NCBI GenBank assembly: GCA_018398575.1
Contig: JAGTXZ010000019.1
Coordinates: forward strand, 1,736,001-1,800,000
Length of the DNA stretch: 64,000 nucleotides
From: Ampelomyces quisqualis
Taxonomy: Eukaryota > Ascomycota > Dothideomycetes > Pleosporales > Phaeosphaeriaceae
Direction: 5' to 3'
The notes beneath the pieces are model-generated. The model saw only the letters and a list, made by a program, of their open reading frames with translations. It was not told where the DNA came from and did no database searches. A program made the translations under genes and the position numbers. Each line of letters opens with the position of its first letter. Position 1 is the first letter of the stretch. Positions 11,297 through 22,238 of this stretch are shown piece by piece.

Positions 11297-12847
11297 ATGG
11301 GCATTCCTGAGTATGTACATTTGCGCCATTCTTAACGGCCTAAGACTAACAGTCAAGGCTCCGGTCGACTATCGAAGCTTGCGAAGAAATCGTTCCTATC
11401 GCACAGCTCGCCGAGCAACACTACCGTGACAAGGGCAGGCCTCTGAAGATTGCCATCGATGAAGCAGATTGGCGTTTCAACAATGTATCGCCGCAACAGG
11501 TCGCTGCGATCCGTCGAAGTGCGTCACCACCATACTTCTTATCATGATGTGAGCTCGCATTAACTGATCTTCTATGCAGGTGTTCCAGAAGCCAATCCAG
11601 TCGAGAAAGCCATATTTTATAGAATATGTAATCTCCTGACGGCCAACGTCGAGCTTGTGTTTGTCTTTGACGGCCCCTGTGTCCCAACAAAGCATGGTCG
11701 CCCTGCCGGAGGTCGCAAAGTCAGTCCAAAGGATCGCGAGTTGCTGAAAGAAACACTCAAGCACTTCGGCATTCCCGCGATTGATGCGCCAGGTGAGGCG
11801 GAAGCGGAGTGCTGCCATCTAGCACAGCTCGGAATCGTCGATGCCGTATGGTCGCAGGACTCGGACTGTCTAATGTTCGGCTGCCAGCTTTGGCTTCGTG
11901 ACGATCGCATACCCCGAGAAGCAGGCTATGACAATCGCAACAAGGGCTACACCAAAAAAGCGGCCAAGACGGTGCGGGTCGTCCGGGCGGACATCTTGAG
12001 CAGCAAGTATCGTCTTAGGCGTGAAGCTTGTGTACTTTTCGCTATGCTCGCAGGTGGTGATTACGACAGGATTGGCCTCGTAAGATGTGGTGCGGCGACA
12101 GCCCTCAAGGCAGCACAATCAGGTCTCGGAGTCAACCTTTGCAATGCGAAAAGTCAGGACGATTGCGACAAGTGGAAGACAAGGGTACTTTTGCCGTTTT
12201 TCAAGCGGGAGAACATCCAGATCGTAGTGCCAGTCGCATTCCCGAAGTTCAGCACCCTGCAGAGCTATAATAGGCCCAAAGTGCTTTCCGATGCGAACGT
12301 TCTTGATAACCCGGAATTGGCGCAAAGTTCTCGACGCAGCATAAACGAAGTTGAGTTGTTGAAGGTGACAAGCCATAGATACAACACCTGGGGTAAAGGC
12401 TATATGGACTGGGTGGTTCCAACTCTGCTTACTCGGACCCTTGCTGATATGGATGACTACAATTCACACGAAATCGTCCACCAGATCCAATTGGTTCAGA
12501 CAAGGAAGAAGCAAGGCGACAATTCGATGCCGCTAGAACGGAAGATCACCTTCTCTCCATTCGGCTTGACGAAACTGCGCCAATTGGTCTTTGAGGGCTT
12601 GATGCCTGGTTATTGGTGCAATAAGCCCAAGAAGCCCAACGAAACTGAGGAGCCACTGTTCGAGCCGAACTACCGGGTGGAGTGTGAGATCCCAACTTAC
12701 TTGCTGCGAAAGGTCGTGCCGCCAGAAAACCTGGACCCTGCTTTTTCTGTACCAAAAGGCGAATCGAGGAAACGTAAAGGAGACACACAGGCTGGCAATC
12801 GAGTGAGCAAAATTGCTCGCAAGAACACAACAATAGACTTGACGTGA
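11297..12847 (+). CDS. XPG/FEN1-family structure-specific nuclease
   Basis: Predicted Mg2+-dependent flap/junction nuclease of the Rad2/XPG superfamily, 480 aa, probably nuclear. Model: join(11297..11310,11358..11518,11580..12847); exon 1 encodes only MGIPE and is followed by a 47-bp intron. The N-terminal MGIPEL is the superfamily start. XPG-N: Asp39 (IAIDEAD) and Asp89 (VFDGP). XPG-I: Glu131 and Glu133 (GEAEAE), Asp152 and Asp154 (QDSDCLMFG). The helix-two-turn-helix region follows with GGDY (Asp219). All acidic metal ligands I would expect are present, so activity is plausible. The C-terminal half contains another folded region and a basic tail (SRKRKGD, KIARKN) that could be a nuclear signal. 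It is closer to the GEN1/Yen1-like fungal group than to FEN1 by lacking an obvious PCNA box, but that placement is inference. Confidence 0.88.
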
Positions 12848-12955
12848 TGAGGCAACTAGTCGATGCAAAGTCGATGCGAATTGAAGCATCTATATCACGT
12901 CCCAAATGCTCAAGTAGAGAAACATACATTTCAAATCCAGTATCTCGCACCCCAG

Positions 12956-13787
12956 CTATGACGGACCACGCTCAAGGTCGCCATGTGCGCTATGTGTACT
13001 TCCGACCGAAGATCCTTCAGCCACCGAGGCCTTATGCTCCTCCTCCTTCTTCTCAACTTTGGGCGCAGGAGCTGGCGGAATCTGCGCCACCCAGAACTTC
13101 GGATACTGGCGCTGAATATTGTTGACCATGAGCGCAGTAACAAGAACAATCGCAGACGACAGTAGAAGCACCGGGAGGTAGTACCACCTCAGTGCCCATA
13201 TGTGCTGATCGATGCAAGGAAGTAGTGCTGTCGCTCCAGCTGGTGGATGAGTAGTTTTAGTAAGATGCATGACGATGAGTGCGATGGCTGTCGCTAGACT
13301 GGCTGCAAGCCATTGCAACCGTGGGAACGGGTCATCATCCAGGTTAAATTGGAAAATAGTGGCAACAATGACTCCAACCAAGCCGCTGAAGAAATGGCCG
13401 AAGATGAGTGAGCGGGGTTGAGCCAATGGTACATCGATAGTTCCATAACACAATATCGCTGAAGCGCCCTGAATAGACATCAGCAAACAAGCATCTCAAG
13501 CCCGATCTTATTATACTCACAAACGAAGCCACTATTGGCGGTATCAGGCGTATTGTGAAATATTCCGTATGCTTGAAAATAGCTATGATGATGCTAAGAC
13601 CGCCAAAAGCGCCAATGAAGCCGTACAAGCAGACTATCCACGATGGCGAAGGAGGTAGAGCCTTGCCGCGGAAGCCAAGCCATCTGCTAATCCAAAGCGG
13701 TAGATGTGCAAGGCCGCTTTGTATGCGACGTTCAACGGGAACGAATGGGTCCCACGGCATTGCGAAGGGCGCGATGGTGTTGCGCAA
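12956..13787 (-). CDS. HPP-family integral membrane protein
   Basis: Membrane protein of 259 aa with the HPP domain, named for its His-Pro-Pro motif; here THPPAGATALLP. Model: complement(join(12956..13468,13521..13787)), one 52-bp intron. Four to five membrane helices are visible (WIVCLYGFIGAFGG, RLIPPIVASFV, FSGLVGVIVATIF, AASLATAIALIVM, YLPVLLLSSAIVLV). The Asn-rich NNIQRQYP motif and a charged cytosolic tail end the protein. Some bacterial HPP proteins have been linked to nitrite transport; the fungal role is not settled, so I give only the family. It lies convergent with the XPG-family gene, about 110 bp apart. Confidence 0.87.
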
Positions 13788-16004
13788 GGCAGTAAAAGTA
13801 GATAACGGCTTGAACAGTGTGAAGTCAGTTATTCGTTGACTACATGCAACGGATAGCTGGGCAAACGTTGGAAGGAAGAAGCTTGGTATATGAGGGAGAA
13901 GAGAGTTGCGAGGCGCTGATGTGAGGTAAACACAACCCTGCTAGGAAAGGAATCTGGAAAGAGCCACGCCGAACGTCGCCGGCTTTTTCGAAACTAGTTA
14001 TGCACCCCAGACTACCCAGGGTGCGCTACGTTGGACAAAGCAAACGCGTCCTACATATAAGCTAGTGGGCGGGCATGATGTATGTAGACACGGTCTTGTC
14101 GCGGCAGTCTCACGACATGGTCGATTTGATTGGTTCTTCAGCGCTCTGCTGCGACATGATTCTTGAGTAACATTTCGAAGATGACGATTCGTAAATCCCC
14201 TTTTGTGCGATGTAGCGTCGGAGTGGACTGGAAGTAATTTGACAATGACGCGGAGAGAGTCGCTAAGTTATGTAACAGAAATGAACATCTCGGAGTTCCG
14301 CCACATGGGCCGAACTATAAGCGAGCCTGCGAGATGTAACCGCTTCGCCCGCTGCAAACCTTTGCAGAGATGCTAAAATGCCCACAAAGTGTTATGACAG
14401 TGATGATGTAAATATCAAATGGCACGTGACATTGCGTTGCGTTCGCGGGTTTGTATGGATGGATGGTGGCAGGCTTCTCTGCCTTCGTGATCAACATTAT
14501 AGAGAACGAAATATTCCGTGCGTATCACGTGAGATGACAGCATCCTTCCAATAGTTTCCTGAAACTCATGTTGGAAACAACAAAAGAAAAGTGGTACTGG
14601 GCAGAAGTCTACCGGCAAGCTTTTACTGCTGCATCGTGATAAAGACTCCTTGAACCCCGCGCTAAATGCTGCTATATAACGTAGGCAAAATTGCGAGCTC
14701 GTGGCATCACACAGCGTATCATGTCTCTACTGTGTGCTTTGGAGCACCATTACTCGATGCCGAAGTGCCCGATCGTAGACCCTCGAAGTACTACAGACGG
14801 GAAATCAAACGTTAGCTGCCATTTGTGGGTAAGCACACGAGTGCCTCTCGCATGATATGTACGAGCAGCCCGTATGCCAGCCCGATGCTAACCCTGGTAA
14901 CTTGCAGTGACTGGAACGAAGCAGGACCGGTGAAAGGTTTCGCCTCGCTCCATGTCGTTACCGAACAGCCACCGCAGGAATTCTGTGGTTCACAAATTCG
15001 ATCCTTTTATGCAAGGCAGGGGTTGGGCAATCAATTTAATGGCTGCCATAGGTTACGACCTGGATCGATTGAGGCCGCGTTGTGGACATGTTGTAGATTG
15101 CACGATTCATGATGCTCGAGGATTCTTGCGGGTGATGTCGACCCCCCTGATACCTATCTGCGCTTTCGTCCGCAGAACACCAAGCTAGGGCGAAGGCTAC
15201 ATCAAGTTACGGAGTAATCATGCTCCAGGTGTGCTGTCCTCGGACTGGGCTTCAACGCAGACCATGAATGCACTTCTTTGAAGGTTATTCCAAGGGGCTT
15301 GAGATCGTGCGCAGAAATATAGCTCCGCTTCGCGCGACAGCAGCAGTTCCTTTTCCCAAGCCGTTTGTACAAATTTCAGCTCCATAGAGGAGTCTCCGCT
15401 GTGTCCTCAATCATACTACATATGTCGATCTGTACGGCATCGTCAGCTCGATTGGTGTGCAATAATTTATGCAGCGGCTCCCGCGGCCATGCTACCCGAA
15501 GCGCATCCGCGACCGCCATCCTGGTCCGTAGTAATGGCGGCTGCACGTGCTGCCGGTTCGCCACAATACCTTCACTGCGGTCGCTCATAGCGGGCATGGC
15601 ATCCGAAAAATGGATATTGGTGGCTTCGCGGACCACGGATGGTGGGCGGTGGGTGTCAACTGAGTCGTTGACATGGGACAATACAGATGATACAACTAGC
15701 GGTGCGATCAATCCTAGCGTGTGGCAGCATTATCGCGATCGAAGCAGCACGACACTGGGCTGCTTGATGATTTTTTGAAGGTGGTTGGAAATGATCTGAG
15801 CTATGTGGTTTGGATGTCGCATGCACCAAAGCTGGTGAAGCGTCTCATTGGATGACGAAACCACACCCCACACCTACGGTAGCGCATCGTGGAGATCTTC
15901 GGATCCTGGCCACACACCCAAACACAACCAATCGCACTATCGCCCTAGACAACCAAGACACGTGATACCTGACACATCGGTGCTCAATTCCTTCTCTCGT
16001 AATC
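13788..16004. other. 2.2-kb gene-free interval
   Basis: Short ORFs on both strands (up to 137 codons at 15365-15778) show no domain, no signal peptide and no sensible splicing. No tRNA, repeat or base-composition change was noticed. It may hold a non-coding transcript or a diverged small gene that I cannot see. Confidence 0.4.
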
Positions 16005-16286
16005 ATGCCCGAATGTCCCGAATGTGGCGCACACGCAGACGTGACGAAGGACGGTCTCTATGCACATTGTGCATCCTGTAAGTGGTCGCGAGCGAGACTG
16101 TGCACCATGTCTCGATGAATCTTCTCGTGAAGTGTCACGACACTCATCCATCTCGTAGGTAATACCGTCTTTGAGCCAGGCAAAGAGGGAAGCCATTACA
16201 AGGGCAGTGGCAGCGGGTCAGGTGACAAAGAAGAGAAGAAGATGGACAGCAAGAAAAGTCAGGAGGGTGGAGAGAAGAAGAGTTGA
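16005..16286 (+). CDS. Small CxxC zinc-ribbon protein, two exons
   Basis: 66-aa protein visible only after splicing: join(16005..16077,16159..16286), an 81-bp intron from GTAAGT to CTCGTAG. Two Cys pairs, CPEC at residues 4-7 and CASC at 22-25, flank a short HADVTKDGLYAHC loop with His residues: a compact zinc ribbon. The tail from residue 26 (NTVFEPGKEG, then a Gly/Ser stretch and Lys/Glu-rich end) looks disordered and basic-acidic. The intron interrupts the codon of the fourth Cys, and splicing restores it, which argues for a real gene. No family name can be given. The start context (AATCATGCC) is acceptable. It sits tail-to-tail with the copper oxidase gene. Confidence 0.6.
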
Positions 16287-16460
16287 GTCGCGAAGCTCGA
16301 TTTATGGAACTGGTACGTATGTGTGTTGTACATGGGCTGTCCCAATCATGTTATTATCTCTACATTCGTTAATCTTCTACAGATTTGAGGTGCTCAACCG
16401 TGCATTCACTGTGAGCTACAGGTTGAATACCAAGCCTTCACATATCTCACGCTATATCAA

Positions 16461-18002
16461 TCACAAACGCACAAAGACTGTCTTCGCAACACTCGGCACT
16501 CCTTGAGCACTCACTGCAAACAGATACCAAGCCCCTGGAAGCACGATCCCAGAATCTCCAGGCAGCCGCAAAACCACTTCGACTCCATTCGTTGGCTCTG
16601 GAGTCAGGGGTACTCGTCTCTGGTCACTGTTGATGCTATGCGTAACACTTCCGATTCTAATCAAGGAGAACGTGATCCCCTCAGCAGTGCCTTCCATCGT
16701 GACCCTTAGCTCACCGCCCGGTGCAACAATAGTGGTTACAATTCTGCTGATGAATGGTCTAGCAGCGCCCGTAGTAAGGTATGGCGGCGTAAAGATCTGT
16801 CCGTTTGGATGATCGACTGTGTCACGGCAGTGTTGTGACACGGCGCCAGTGCCATCATCGAAACAGAGACCGCCACCCCCAGAGAACACCGTGCCGTCCG
16901 CTAGCAAGATAGAAACGGAGTGGTAATTTCTTGGAACAGCTTCAGGAGAGAGTTCCGTGAACGTCTTAGTGGCTGGGTCGAACAGCTCCGGCGAAAATAT
17001 AGGATTGAGGTCTGTGAAGCCTTCTGCCCAACCTTGGCCTCCTGTGATCAAAATCTTGCCATCGGGAAGAACGACGACATTTGCGAAGGCACGAGCGTAC
17101 TTCATGTCAGGTAGTCGTTCGACTGTAGCCGGCGCTCCAATCTGGTCAATGGAGATAAGGTGGGCGCTGCTGAGTCCCGGGGCTTTGTAATAGTATTGCG
17201 CTCCTCCAGCCGAGAAGATCTTGCCGACATCGTACATTACGTTGACACCACACATGGCATCATTGACGGAATCGCGAATACCTGCTGGAGTCACTCCACC
17301 TCCACCATCAGTGTAGTACCAGTTCATAGCCTTGGATGGGCCGGCTTGGAATACCGAACCGTTGCGCCATGCAAACAGCCATGCATGGTTGTCCTCTCGG
17401 AAAATGCCTTCGTGGTCGTACGTCAACATTGGCTCTACGACTGCCCCTGGAAGGAGGGTCCATAGGTCGGTCGCCGGGTCGTAGATTTCTCCATTCTTGC
17501 CGCCAAGAGCACCGCTCCAAGAGCCACCGATGGTAAAGACCTTACCATTGCTTAAGGTTGTGCTACTTTGGTAGCCACGGGCTATTTGCATGTTGACTCC
17601 CTGAGTGAACGTATTCAAGTCTGGGTTGTAGATGCTTGTCCGCTCGGCATTACTGCCGCCGGTGATGACCAATCGTCCATCTGCTAGAGAGCTCATCCCA
17701 GGACAGAACATATCGTGTTGTGTTTCAGCGACCTGACGTTCCGATATCGCCCCAGTACGATGGTCAAACTCGGCGAATTGAGTACGGCCGCGGTCGCCAC
17801 CGAAAGAGTTGGGACTGAAAGCAGAAAAGACCATCATACGATGCGACTCTGGGTACTCTGGAACGATGTAGGCTGCGACTGGAATAATTGGAAAATCGAT
17901 CACAGGACCCCATACGCCACCTTGAGCGGCCGTGCAAGTGTTCATGCACGATGCAATGAGGCTGAAAGCCGTGATTTTGGCCGAAAAAGACATGGTGAAC
18001 AA
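16461..18002 (-). CDS. Secreted galactose-oxidase-like copper radical oxidase (AA5)
   Basis: Single-exon 513-aa secreted enzyme, predicted to oxidise a primary alcohol of a sugar or aryl/alkyl alcohol to an aldehyde with H2O2 release. A signal peptide (about residues 4-26, ending TCTAAQ) is followed directly by kelch-type beta-propeller repeats and a C-terminal DUF1929-like domain. Copper-radical residues match the family by motif: Cys100 (MFCPG) and Tyr144 (RGYQSS) for the thioether cross-link, Trp162 (GGSWSG) stacking, Tyr360-His361 (NYHSVS) and His455 (VTHSIN) as ligands. Compared with Fusarium galactose oxidase the N-terminal CBM32-like domain is missing, as in several AA5_2 alcohol oxidases. 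A second Met three codons in could be the start. Confidence 0.9.
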   Translation of the reverse strand: MFTMSFSAKITAFSLIASCMNTCTAAQGGVWGPVIDFPIIPVAAYIVPEYPESHRMMVFSAFSPNSFGGDRGRTQFAEFDHRTGAISERQVAETQHDMFCPGMSSLADGRLVITGGSNAERTSIYNPDLNTFTQGVNMQIARGYQSSTTLSNGKVFTIGGSWSGALGGKNGEIYDPATDLWTLLPGAVVEPMLTYDHEGIFREDNHAWLFAWRNGSVFQAGPSKAMNWYYTDGGGGVTPAGIRDSVNDAMCGVNVMYDVGKIFSAGGAQYYYKAPGLSSAHLISIDQIGAPATVERLPDMKYARAFANVVVLPDGKILITGGQGWAEGFTDLNPIFSPELFDPATKTFTELSPEAVPRNYHSVSILLADGTVFSGGGGLCFDDGTGAVSQHCRDTVDHPNGQIFTPPYLTTGAARPFISRIVTTIVAPGGELRVTMEGTAEGITFSLIRIGSVTHSINSDQRRVPLTPEPTNGVEVVLRLPGDSGIVLPGAWYLFAVSAQGVPSVAKTVFVRL

Positions 18003-19207
18003 AGCAAATGTCGACTGAGGTCAAATGAGCGAAAAGAGAAGCGAGCGAATCTGTAACTCTTACAAAACTCCAGTATCAACCAGATCGTTACGTGTTCTTT
18101 GTGGAGATAGAAACGGCAGCAACGGCAGGGTGCCGAGCAGTGTTTACTTAAATGCCATCAGAGGTACCACGGCTTTCATTTCCTCCTCATGCACGCCCAG
18201 ATGCCGTGTTCGATGATGTTGTAGGTCTTCAGGGTGCGCGGATGTTGCTGGCCAGAATTCTAGGACCCCATTGGAGCGACACGAAAACGAATGCGCTGTG
18301 GCATGTTGACCAGCTTATCGCATGCTCCGAGAGTCCGAGACATCAAGTTGAGTGCCTGACACTTAAGCACGACATGATGATCACCAGACATCGTGAGGTT
18401 CTCCGTAAAGATAGAGGATATTGAAGATAGCATATCAACAGCGGTACATAGGCGAAGTGATGGAAGATACGTGAGAACGAGCCGCCCAGGCGTCTTCGAT
18501 TGGGAACGGGCGCCTTGGCTTGGACTATGGCTTGCAGTAGAGTAATGATGAGAGGCACGGATCATGCAGAGCAAACAGGTGGCAAGTCTCACGGTACACG
18601 AGTTCAAGTGGAGGGTGGCTTGCTTTGTGAATCGCGTGTGGATGATCGTGCTGTGATCAGGAAGGTGGGATGCAGGGGTGTGGTGAGAAGGGGTCAATGC
18701 GTTACGCTAGCCAAATCATGCCTGTCACAGCTTCACATCCACTTCGTCATCTATATTGTACTCGAATTTTCGCCAAGCTTTGTTGTTGTTGGCTAAAGAC
18801 CTCTGCAAAGCAGCTTCTTATTGGCTACAATTTCGTTACACAGGAGCCAGAAAGCAGCCCTATAGCAAAGTTTGTACTTACATAATACAATTCTGCGTAG
18901 CATTAGCTGTTAAATCCCCTCTTTAGTCTGTAAACAGGGGTCTACTTTCTTACTATTTCTCTTTTAACGCAATCGTAAATTGCTAAGACTATCTGCAAAG
19001 TCTACAGATAATAGCACAGACAATATATGCCACAGAACATATCGGATATGGAGTTTCCATGGAGGATCTCTCATTTAGGCTTAGTGCCTTGGCAGTGCCT
19101 GCTTGTAGATAGCTTGAGCCGCCTCATCCATGAGACTCTCAACTCTAACTAATACAATCTCACGGTATACAACACGCTTTTGCTGTATTTTGGGCCTCGG
19201 CCGTTGC

Positions 19208-19268
19208 AATATAGCTGTAACAGGAGTTAAATAGAGTACTAGGCTACTCTATAGGCTACAGCTATATT
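19208..19268. repeat. Nested inverted repeat (hairpin)
   Basis: Outer arms AATATAGCTGTA (19208-19219) and TACAGCTATATT (19257-19268) are perfect 12-bp complements. Inner arms ATAGAGTA (19231-19238) and TACTCTAT (19245-19252) are perfect 8-bp complements around a 6-base loop. Could be a foldback/MITE end. Confidence 0.75.
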
Positions 19269-19279
19269 ATATATTTGAA

Positions 19280-19337
19280 GAAGCCCCCTATCCCGCGAAG
19301 CTACTAAAGAAGCCCCCCGTGCTGCGAAGCCGCCAAA
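19280..19337 (+). repeat. Two tandem ~29-bp GC-rich units
   Basis: Copies 19280-19308 and 19309-19337 both start GAAGCCCCC, carry GCGAAGC in the middle and end in AAA. A more diverged third copy may follow to about 19,360. They follow immediately after the hairpin and contrast sharply with its AT-rich surroundings. Confidence 0.6.
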
Positions 19338-19679
19338 AAAAGCCCTCGCGTTGAACTGCGAGCCTGAGCGACTGCAAGGCCGAGCTACCCCGTAGGCTAG
19401 CTTATCTACCGGTAACTACGGAGAGTATTGTAGGCCAATATGCTCGTCTCTATTGTTCGGAAGGCACGTTTGAACTTCACAGAGTGGCATGACACATTCA
19501 TGTGTCGCACAAAATATTTCCGCTGTAACCAACAGTCTATCCTGCGTTCAAATTAGGATTCGGAAGAGGTAACTAAGCACATCGAGAGGCTGTGGAGTAA
19601 CTTAGGACCCCGTTAGAGTCCCTTCATGCTCAGAACAATGCTGTCTCAAGAAATTTCGTGGAGCAAGTGCCACATGCTC

Positions 19680-20534
19680 TTAAAGGCCGGCCATTTTACC
19701 GAAAATCTTCCCAGCAAGTTCCTGCGCCCGCTCTGCCTTGTTCTCCTGTGGCTGTTCTTCCTGATCGTGTCGAGGCACTTCCATTGGCAGCTTGAGTTTC
19801 CTTCCCTTGGGTGCGTACGACCGCCGCGCTACAGTCTGATTAGTGTCTTCTGATCGAAGAGCATCCCCATCGTAAGTTGCATCGCGCCCACGACCTTTAC
19901 GCCCGGTGCTCTTCCCAAAATTTATACCCCTGCCCACTTTCTTGCCCGTCCTCGTCTGTTTGTTAGCGATGGCTTCCTGAAGCTTAGAAGCCTTGTCAAG
20001 TCCTGCGTAAGTCTTCTCCTTTGGTCGCTGTGCGAAATATCGGGAGTAGAAGTTCTCGGGGAGGACACCTTTCTGTTCAAGATACTTTTCTGCTTCCGCG
20101 TCTACAAACGCCATCTCGGTCTCCACGTCTTCCCTCTCATCCTGAGACCTGTTTTCATGGACGAGTGGCGCTGGATCATCGAAATCGGACAGTTCAATAT
20201 CTTTGCCATCAGCTGCGTGATACAAGGCCGAGTTATAACCTTGGCTCCGTGGATGTGTACCACAACCGCCCGAATGTAGAGCGAAGCGCTCTCCACATCG
20301 CTCGCGCTTGTCATTCCGCGTAGTCCACTCCGTACAGTATGCGTGGTGAAACTCATCGTAGCACCGTTGCGTCATTGCCCCCTGGGACCTTTCGCAGTGG
20401 TGACCTCGATTTAGAAGAGCTCTTGTCGTTAAGTTACGAGTCAGTGGTTTAAACGAGCCGCTGTTGTACAGATCTTGCGCGCCATATGTGGCATACAAGG
20501 CCTTGACCTTCTTCTTGTCGAAACCGTTTACCAT
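19680..20534 (-). CDS. Hypothetical Cys/His-rich basic protein
   Basis: 284-aa ORF from the ATG at 20534; unrecognised. Residues 45-94 hold five Cys (47, 58, 67, 80, 91) and several His, suggesting a metal-binding or disulfide-stabilised module (HHCERSQG, QRCYDEFHHAYC, RERCGERF). The remainder is charged: an acidic segment, then a Lys/Arg/Gly-rich stretch (TGKKVGRGINFG, TGRKGRGRD) and a C-terminal amphipathic helix (AERAQELAGKIFGKM). No signal peptide or membrane helix is seen. An additional upstream exon is possible, since the ORF stays open for eight codons before the ATG. Nucleic-acid binding is a guess from the basic tail only. Confidence 0.6.
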   Translation of the reverse strand: MVNGFDKKKVKALYATYGAQDLYNSGSFKPLTRNLTTRALLNRGHHCERSQGAMTQRCYDEFHHAYCTEWTTRNDKRERCGERFALHSGGCGTHPRSQGYNSALYHAADGKDIELSDFDDPAPLVHENRSQDEREDVETEMAFVDAEAEKYLEQKGVLPENFYSRYFAQRPKEKTYAGLDKASKLQEAIANKQTRTGKKVGRGINFGKSTGRKGRGRDATYDGDALRSEDTNQTVARRSYAPKGRKLKLPMEVPRHDQEEQPQENKAERAQELAGKIFGKMAGL

Positions 20535-20766
20535 CCTTTGAGCGTGTTCGCTGTTCAATTTTCGTGCTTGTTAGCTATGTTTGATAAGTTCGCACAGGGC
20601 TGGAAATGAGCTCAGTCCTGGTTGTAATGTTCGAAAGTGGTGATAACCTGGCTTGGAACGGATAATTGAGAGCTTATGTACGAGTAGGAAAGTTGCAAAG
20701 AAGACTTGTTCACTGTTGCTTGATTTGTACAATTACAATTTTCTGTAGTGACCTTCATCCAGCTTA

Positions 20767-21384
20767 TTGGTGAATTTAATCAAGGAATACGCGCATACAG
20801 AAGGCGAAGATGAATACCGCGGCGTACGAAAACTGCCAGAAATCGTGCAATCGAAATTTCCCTTTTCAGAAAACAACGACAGCAACGATGAAGCAGAGCC
20901 CTTTGTCCTCCACCACGACGACCTCGATCTGCAAAACATCATCGTCGACCATCGAGGAAACGTCACCGGCATCATCGACTGGGACGGCTGCATGGCTGCG
21001 CCTGCGTGTGTGGGGTATACTTCCTTGCCAACATTTCTTCGTCGCGATTGGCTGCAGCATCACACCATGGCTACATGGCCGTATATGACGTGGTCGTATA
21101 ATCTCTACCGCGACATCTACACCGATGCTATGCAACTTGCATGCGGTGCTGATGTCCAGGATGCAAAGTACACACGTAAATCGACAATGTACCAAGGGCT
21201 TCTCGCTGCGCTGTATGACGACGAGTGCTGCAAGCAGCTACTGAGCAAGATGTTACTGGAGCTTGATAATTTCCGACGTGTGGACTTGAGAGACTTTTGT
21301 TTTCGACTGGGACAGGGCTGGAAGAAGACGGAGAAGGTGCTTGGGGAGAAGTTTGAGGATTTACTTAGCCAGGAAGAAAAGTGA
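20767..21384 (+). pseudogene. 5'-truncated aminoglycoside-phosphotransferase-like kinase relic
   Basis: Open frame of 206 codons with no in-frame ATG before the kinase motifs; an in-frame TGA lies at 20749-20751. It encodes only the C-terminal lobe of an APH/choline-kinase-like phosphotransferase. The catalytic loop HHDDLDLQN (Asp base and Asn Mg2+ ligand) and the Mg2+ motif GIIDWDG are both intact, followed by a long helical tail. The N-terminal lobe, with the ATP-binding loop and about 200 residues, is missing and I found no upstream exon within the 230 bases to the neighbouring gene. The remaining frame has no internal stop, so the truncation may be recent, or an acceptor site near 20,760 could join it to a distant exon. 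Confidence 0.7.
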
Positions 21385-22238
21385 GGATATAAGTGTAGTC
21401 AAAAGTAAGTTGACAGTACATCCTGGAACTAGCCAGTACTTGCACGAGAGACGTCTTCATGTTCTTAGTATGGCTTGGTACATACCTTTTTTTAGACGTG
21501 GAAGTTCACCGCTCCTTTCAAGCCACATCAGGTAGTCCGTCCTTGAGGGAACCATGTATTTGAGGGTACACTTCTCCTAGCCCACAACTCCCGAATCACG
21601 TGTTACCATATTTAACTCAGATGAACAAAATTACACTAACTTATTACATCACCGTATTTCCTGAAATCATTCAAGTGGCCAAAAGACAAATCGGTGCCTT
21701 CTCACTGAGTTGTCCAAAAAGCACGCTACCAACACCTCAAGTGCTCTTGCACGTCTGAACGATGCTAAACGTGTGCACTTCGCCAAAACATTGTTGATAT
21801 TGTTGTTCAAGTCTGCGAATACTGTTTCAAATGTCAGAGGATGGCTGCGATAGCTGGCATGGAGAATGTCTGTGAGCTTTCTCGATACCCCAGAGTTAGA
21901 GCGATTGGAACCAAAGGATTCTGTGAGCTGTCTATCGTGTGCGCATTATATACCATTAAGTGCGACTTCTGGTATACTTGCATCATCCATCTACGCAGGG
22001 CTCTCGAGCGCCTGATTTGTCTTACGATGATCCATGCGCATACATTTATAGACCGGCCCAAGGCTCTGAGATGTACGTAATTCATGGGGATTGAGAGCAT
22101 TGATGAAAGTTGAAGGATATGTGGGTCGTTTTCTCCATCAACCCTATGCCAATGCAATGCGCGCTCCATATACTAATGTTACAATCTCTGTTAATACATT
22201 TTGCTCAAGGGTATTTGCCTCTAGACGTCTGAACCACC
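21385..22238. other. Gene-free interval
   Basis: Between the phosphotransferase relic and the SWR1 stop codon. Somewhat AT-rich; short ORFs only. Nothing further seen. Confidence 0.45.

Larger units (their letters stand above)
18003..19679. other. Gene-free interval turning AT-rich, with repeats
   Basis: Upstream of the copper oxidase. The first 800 bases have normal composition and no convincing ORF (a 145-codon minus ORF at 18260-18697 is rejected). From about 18,850 to 19,280 the sequence becomes AT-rich and TpA-rich. It contains a hairpin at 19208-19268 and GC-rich tandem units at 19280-19337, listed separately. This resembles a small decayed transposable-element remnant. Confidence 0.5.

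Noticed and set aside
15365..15778. 137-codon plus-strand ORF
   Set aside because: No domain; an overlapping minus-strand ORF of similar length suggests chance openness.
18260..18697. 145-codon minus-strand ORF upstream of the copper oxidase
   Set aside because: His/Ser/Thr-rich, no domain, no splicing partner; reads like chance.
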